A stretch of DNA of 64,000 nucleotides from an uncultured Phycisphaerales bacterium (GTDB taxonomy: Bacteria > Planctomycetota > Phycisphaerae > WQYP01): assembly GCA_903845195.1 (NCBI GenBank), contig CAIMWO010000062.1, positions 158,277 to 222,276 on the forward strand, in the 5' to 3' direction. The position numbers and the translations under genes were made by a program. Positions 60,121 through 64,000 of this stretch are shown piece after piece (positions within the stretch are counted from its first letter, which is position 1; each line of letters begins with the position of its first letter). Below the pieces are notes generated by a model, which ran no database searches, was not told the origin of the DNA, and saw only the letters and a list, made by a program, of their open reading frames with translations.

Positions 60121-63100
60121 TTAAGGCGTTGTAGGAAAATGAAGCTCGAGGTTACGGAGGCCGATTCGGTAAGGTTTGCCTTGACGCTGGATGATGAGGA
60201 CATAGTCGAGACAAAGTGGGGCGGCGAAGGGAGTGGTGTTCTTGTTGAAGCGATCGGGCGTCATGGAGGAAAGAGAAGTAGCAAAGGTCTTCCAGCCGGT
60301 CCAGATGGTGTCGTTGGGACAGAAGGCAATTTCGAACTGGCCGCGAGCGTCGGTGGTGTCGGCGACGATGCGGATCGGAACGCCCGGATTGTAGACTTCT
60401 ATAGAAACAGATTCCGGCAGCGTCGCGGAAGAATATTGCTCGATCAGGACTTTGGCGGCAGTCCAGTCAGGAGTCTCCGGCCGATTGGCCAGTGACACGA
60501 GAACGTACCTGCCGTCGGGGTCCGACTTGGTCTCGCGCGTGACGTCTGCAACCTGCGAGGCATTGCCGCCGTTGGGTCCCTCTGCGGGAGGAATGCCATC
60601 GAGTATTCTGATGGGAATTGATGCCGCCAGAACCGCCTTGATGTGCCCGAGGGCCACGCGCTCGGCAGCGATAACTTGGGCCAGGTGTTCGGCGATCTGT
60701 TTGCGAACGGCAGGGGCGGCCAGCGCCGTATTGACCTTCTGCCAATAGGCGACACTTTCCGGCGTGGATTTGTGACCGCCGGTGGGAAAATCGTCCGGCA
60801 TGCCTTCAAAAATGGCGGCGGATTGATAGAGGAGCTCAAAGCCGGCCAGTGCGTGGGCGGCGGAATCGCCATAAGCGGCGGAAGCGGCGGTAAGCTTCGA
60901 TCGCACAGCTTCCGGAAAGAGCGGCGCGATGGAACTCATATAGCGCACCGCGGCTCGCCGGCGCTGCGCCAGCAACCACATGTGCGCCAACTCTTCGCGG
61001 ATCCCTGTCGAGGGCTCCACCAGCGGATTGCGGTGGCGGAAATCCTCGATGCCATCGCCTTGAGTCGCCAGCAGATCGCTGTGCAATTGTTCGAGCGCCG
61101 CCAGGCCCGACATATAAGTGTCTTTCGCCCGCCCGGTAGTGGCAGGCGGTTCCTCGGCCAGGCTCGCCGCAAACTGAAACGCGGTCCGGGCGATTTCGCG
61201 CGCCGAAAGAGGCTGGCCGACACGCGTGATGGGGAAAATAGGCCGGTCTGCGTCAGGCCAGTAGTGTCCTTTGATGCCGTCGGCGAACGTGCGGAGGATG
61301 CCGTACCAGCAGGGGTGATGGCCGGCAGGCTCGGCGTCGCCGAACGGGAATGGGGTCACCGTGGGTTGCGGGCCAGCGCCGACAACTGTGATTCTTTGTG
61401 CGGCAGCGTCCACGCCAGTGATGAGAAACCAGTGATCGCAACGCGAGTGAATGCCATCGATATTGGGCATGATCCCCGCAGCCACCAGCGGCTCGCCCGA
61501 AGCAAGGTGCTGCTTGAGCGACGTCAACCCCGCATCGATGTCGTTGTCTTTCCACGCGGACACCCACTGACCGCGGTAGCCATAGAGAGCCAGGGCGCTG
61601 TTAGCCACATTCCAGGAGTGGACGAACTGCGTGTTGCGTTGGCCTTTGAGCGGATAGCTTTGGGGATGGTAGTAGTAGCAGAAGGCTTCGCCGGCCCCGG
61701 CCATGAGCGTATCGAAATCGACGGTGTGACCGGCGTGTTGAAGCCACGCGCGCACGGTGTACATGTGCGACAGACCGGGATCGGTGTTGTCGTAAGTGAC
61801 CAGTTGGTCGGAAGTGATAGTCGATTCAGCATCGCACGCGGCAATGAGGTGCGCCATGGCTTGGGTATCGAGACCTTCTATTTCGCCAAGCACTGCGATG
61901 GCGGTCTGGCAAAGTTCGGGGGTGAACTGGTCGATGTCCGTTACAAGGCAGGGCACGAGTCTCTTGGCGCAGAGATCGGCCAGTTGGGCATAGGTATCGG
62001 CAGCGGACCGGAGTTCTTTGCGGGCGGATTCCTGCCGGAGCAGGGGAAGCATTTGAGAAAGGGATTCGGCGGCGGCGTGCCGACCGTCGCTGAGGCTGCA
62101 ACCGATCCACATATTGTGCTGGCGCAGGCCGGCGAGTTTATCGGTGGGGAGCTTGTCGGCAGCAGCCAAATCTTCGCGCCATTGACGATAAGCGTTCGGG
62201 CCGTAGTAGAAAAGATTCTTGCCCTTGGATTCCCATGGCTTGATCTGCTGCACGTCGATGGTGCCCATGTTCCAGGAAGTGATGGCTTTCTGCAGCCCTT
62301 GTAGGAGGGCGTCGTGCGGCGAGACGGGATCTTTCTTCTGATCGAAGAACGCCACAAGATCATGCACATCGTCGGCCGGGACGATGTTGAGTTCCTTTCC
62401 CTGGTAGTAGTAATCCTGGACCAGAAACTTTTCGCCGCTGTTTTCGTAGCCATAGATCAGGCCCATATCCCATTCAGTACGATTGACGTATCCCAGTACT
62501 GGTCTACCGGCATTGATGGAGGCAACGATTCTTTGCACGCCTTCGTCGCGATGATTGTTGAGTGCGCCATCCCAGCGCAATAACCAGCCCGTGCTAGGGG
62601 CAAGATCGACATCGGACAGTTCACCGATGGGAGCCGAACCGTTCCATGAGAGGCCATCGACGGAACGTCCCCAGCGGAGGCGGAATGCCAGACCGCTATT
62701 GACCATAAGTCGGGCATAGGAGGTCTTGTCTCCCATGGCCGCCAGAGAGGCATGGAATGCTCCGGTGAAGGTATTGTCGCCGGCCTTGCCCCACTGCAAC
62801 CGCGGGACGCCCTCGATCCAGACGCGTTTGTTTTCGTGACGAACTGAGGCGGCGATTGAGACGGCAGGGATGCTACTGGCCATTGTGGGCCCCTTTGTGT
62901 TGATTTCCAGCGTGATGACGGCGGCCAATGCCGCAACAATGAGCGAAACGCCGATGGCCACGAGCTTGGCGTGGGCGGTGAGAAATGCGGTGGTGCCGGC
63001 GGCGACCGACGGCGCGGGTCCGGCAAGGGCGATCTTGGTTAAGGCAGAGACAAGCGAGACGGGAGCCGGAGTGAAAGTTGGGGCGAGATTACGCAGCAGA

Positions 63101-63651
63101 CTCGTCAGAAGAATCGGCGCCACACCGAGATGAGCCGTAGTTGCGAGCTGGACGCGAAGCTCCTCGATGGCGGCATTAAGGCGGCGAGAAACGGTCGCTT
63201 GGTTCACCTGCAGGTCGGCAGCTATGTCCCCTTGCGTACGTCCTTCAAAATAATGCGCTACGAGTGGCAGTCGAAGGTCATCATGCAATGCTGCAATAGC
63301 GGCATCGACATGCGGCGCCAGTTCTTTCCACGACGGCTCGGCGTTCGCGAGCCGCGAAGGCACCGCCTGCCCCTCGTGCTGCCGGCGCGTGGCGGCATTA
63401 CGCAAGGCATTAAGCGAACGCGATGTGGCCAACGCATGCAGATAACCGGCCACCGAAGAAGTGACTCTGTCCGCCTGCCGCGCCAGGTGCAGAAAGCATT
63501 CCTGCGTGACATCCTCCGCATCATGCGGATTGCCGGTAATCCGCAGGCACGTGGCATAAACCAGCGACGCATAATTCTTCACAACGGCCGCAAACGCATC
63601 CGCATCGCGTGTGCGCGAGTATCGCTGGAGCAAGGCAACGTCGTCTGCCAT
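60121..63651 (-). CDS. ECF-type sigma factor fused to a membrane helix and a large extracytoplasmic domain
   Basis: 1176 aa in one frame. Residues ~10-82: sigma region 2 (DADAFAAVVKNYASLVYATCLRITG, AEDVTQECFLHLAR). Residues ~113-170: region 4 with helix-turn-helix (EGRTQGDIAADLQVNQATVSRRLNAAIEEL). Linker rich in Ala/Pro/Leu (~171-228). TM 230-249. Residues ~255-1176 would lie outside. This part holds two similar modules: ~288-415 (TFTGAFHASLAAMGD, YARLMVNSGLAFRLRW, FLVQDYYYQ) and ~618-765 (PGLSHMYTVRAWLQHAGH, FDTLMAGAGEAFCYYY, CDHWFLITGVD). They look like the BtrH/C39-type papain-like fold without the nucleophilic Cys. A helical region (~780-1000) and a beta domain (~1050-1176) follow. The start follows GGAG. 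Likely a one-protein transmembrane sensor-regulator. Confidence 0.85.
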   Translation of the reverse strand: MADDVALLQRYSRTRDADAFAAVVKNYASLVYATCLRITGNPHDAEDVTQECFLHLARQADRVTSSVAGYLHALATSRSLNALRNAATRRQHEGQAVPSRLANAEPSWKELAPHVDAAIAALHDDLRLPLVAHYFEGRTQGDIAADLQVNQATVSRRLNAAIEELRVQLATTAHLGVAPILLTSLLRNLAPTFTPAPVSLVSALTKIALAGPAPSVAAGTTAFLTAHAKLVAIGVSLIVAALAAVITLEINTKGPTMASSIPAVSIAASVRHENKRVWIEGVPRLQWGKAGDNTFTGAFHASLAAMGDKTSYARLMVNSGLAFRLRWGRSVDGLSWNGSAPIGELSDVDLAPSTGWLLRWDGALNNHRDEGVQRIVASINAGRPVLGYVNRTEWDMGLIYGYENSGEKFLVQDYYYQGKELNIVPADDVHDLVAFFDQKKDPVSPHDALLQGLQKAITSWNMGTIDVQQIKPWESKGKNLFYYGPNAYRQWREDLAAADKLPTDKLAGLRQHNMWIGCSLSDGRHAAAESLSQMLPLLRQESARKELRSAADTYAQLADLCAKRLVPCLVTDIDQFTPELCQTAIAVLGEIEGLDTQAMAHLIAACDAESTITSDQLVTYDNTDPGLSHMYTVRAWLQHAGHTVDFDTLMAGAGEAFCYYYHPQSYPLKGQRNTQFVHSWNVANSALALYGYRGQWVSAWKDNDIDAGLTSLKQHLASGEPLVAAGIMPNIDGIHSRCDHWFLITGVDAAAQRITVVGAGPQPTVTPFPFGDAEPAGHHPCWYGILRTFADGIKGHYWPDADRPIFPITRVGQPLSAREIARTAFQFAASLAEEPPATTGRAKDTYMSGLAALEQLHSDLLATQGDGIEDFRHRNPLVEPSTGIREELAHMWLLAQRRRAAVRYMSSIAPLFPEAVRSKLTAASAAYGDSAAHALAGFELLYQSAAIFEGMPDDFPTGGHKSTPESVAYWQKVNTALAAPAVRKQIAEHLAQVIAAERVALGHIKAVLAASIPIRILDGIPPAEGPNGGNASQVADVTRETKSDPDGRYVLVSLANRPETPDWTAAKVLIEQYSSATLPESVSIEVYNPGVPIRIVADTTDARGQFEIAFCPNDTIWTGWKTFATSLSSMTPDRFNKNTTPFAAPLCLDYVLIIQRQGKPYRIGLRNLELHFPTTP

Positions 63652-63957
63652 GGGCTCTCCAATATCCTGATGATTCCACTAAGAAGACACGCTCGACAAG
63701 AGATTATGCACCCATGGTTATACCGTGGCCAAGGAATTGCAAAAGTGGTGCACGACACGCGAACGCCTCACGAAGGTCGAAGATGGGGCGTAAAAAAAGT
63801 TCCGTGCCCCCTTCTCCTTTTCTCGGGAGAAAATTGCATGTTGTTTTTGCAGTCTTGGTCAGGGCAATCGCATTCTCTATGATTGGGCTGTTGCAGGGCT
63901 TAGGTCTGGTCCGATGGTACTTTTCCCGGGAAGGAGTTCCGGGAGAAGGAGCCGAGG
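63652..63957. other. Gene-free spacer, divergent promoters expected
   Basis: About 300 bases between the minus-strand sigma factor gene and a possible plus-strand gene at the edge. Small palindromes occur (TTCTCGGGAGAA near 63820; TTCCCGGGAA near 63922). No gene is seen. Confidence 0.4.
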
Positions 63958-64000
63958 ATGGGCCATTCGATTGCGAAAGCTTTTGGCAGTCTGCAGGATC
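63958..64000 (+). CDS. Possible start of a gene cut by the window edge
   Basis: ATG at 63958 preceded by GGAG at ~6 nt spacing (within AAGGAGCCGAGG). The first codons read MGHSIAKAFGSLQD and stay open to the edge. Too short to identify. Confidence 0.35.
   Translation, partial: MGHSIAKAFGSLQD

Noticed and set aside
63130..63882. 250-codon plus-strand frame opposite the sigma factor N-terminus
   Set aside because: It lies antisense to sigma regions 2 and 4, which are clearly recognisable, and has no features of its own.
1..64000. CRISPR arrays, prophage or insertion sequences
   Set aside because: No regularly spaced direct repeats with unique spacers, no cas, transposase, integrase or phage structural genes were seen.

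Overview
The window looks like a chromosomal segment of a planctomycete, most likely class Phycisphaerae. This is inferred from GC-rich DNA, a PEP-CTERM surface protein, a transmembrane sigma factor with a very large extracytoplasmic part, extended ribosomal proteins and many short imperfect-repeat clusters between genes. No phage, transposase, integrase or CRISPR array is visible. 

Layout. (1) 1-2240, minus strand: two type IV pilin-like genes (one cut by the window edge) and an outer-membrane barrel protein. A perfect palindrome lies between the -35 and -10 of the barrel gene promoter. (2) 2466-3160: tRNA-Leu(GAG) and the RNase P RNA gene with promoter and terminator. (3) 3219-22321: the ribosomal protein supercluster, in at least four transcription units. 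rpsJ stands alone with its own promoter and terminator. An apparently leaderless vitamin K epoxide reductase/thioredoxin fusion gene follows. Then come rplC to rplO behind a strong promoter and a ~300-nt hairpin-rich leader, and secY-adk-map-infA-rpmJ-rpsM-rpsK-rpoA-rplQ behind another promoter. rpmD and rpsD are absent from their usual places. (4) 22357-31857: uvrB, a small membrane-anchored protein, an M29 aminopeptidase, a GH2 glycosidase, and the overlapping pair nadC-birA. 

(5) 31858-50141: a type IV pilus / type II secretion-like region. It opens with a 650-bp gene-free stretch that folds into a chain of hairpins (candidate structured RNA). Next come a pilin, a GT-C membrane glycosyltransferase with TPRs, a second pilin, a small anchored protein, pilM, pilN, pilO, a pilP/gspC-like gene, a secretin and a TPR lipoprotein. 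A regulatory block follows (histidine kinase, receiver, HD-GYP phosphodiesterase, STAS protein), then the assembly ATPase pilB and platform protein pilC. The ATPase carries MshEN-type c-di-GMP-binding repeats, so the HD-GYP gene beside it suggests local second-messenger control of pilus assembly. (6) 50205-58256: envelope and sugar genes: a PAP2 phosphatase, an ArnT-like transferase, two GT4/GT5-type glycosyltransferases, a NUDT22-like Nudix protein and an SGNH esterase. (7) 58257-64000: an AT-rich gap, a PEP-CTERM protein, and a 1176-aa gene fusing an ECF-type sigma factor, one membrane helix and two degenerate cysteine-peptidase-like (BtrH/C39-type) modules. 

The most unusual items are the sigma factor fusion, the structured RNA ahead of the pilin, the split S10 operon with two structured leaders, a set of leaderless promoters calibrated by the rnpB 5' end, and a hairpin repeat family that also occupies the P9 position of RNase P RNA.
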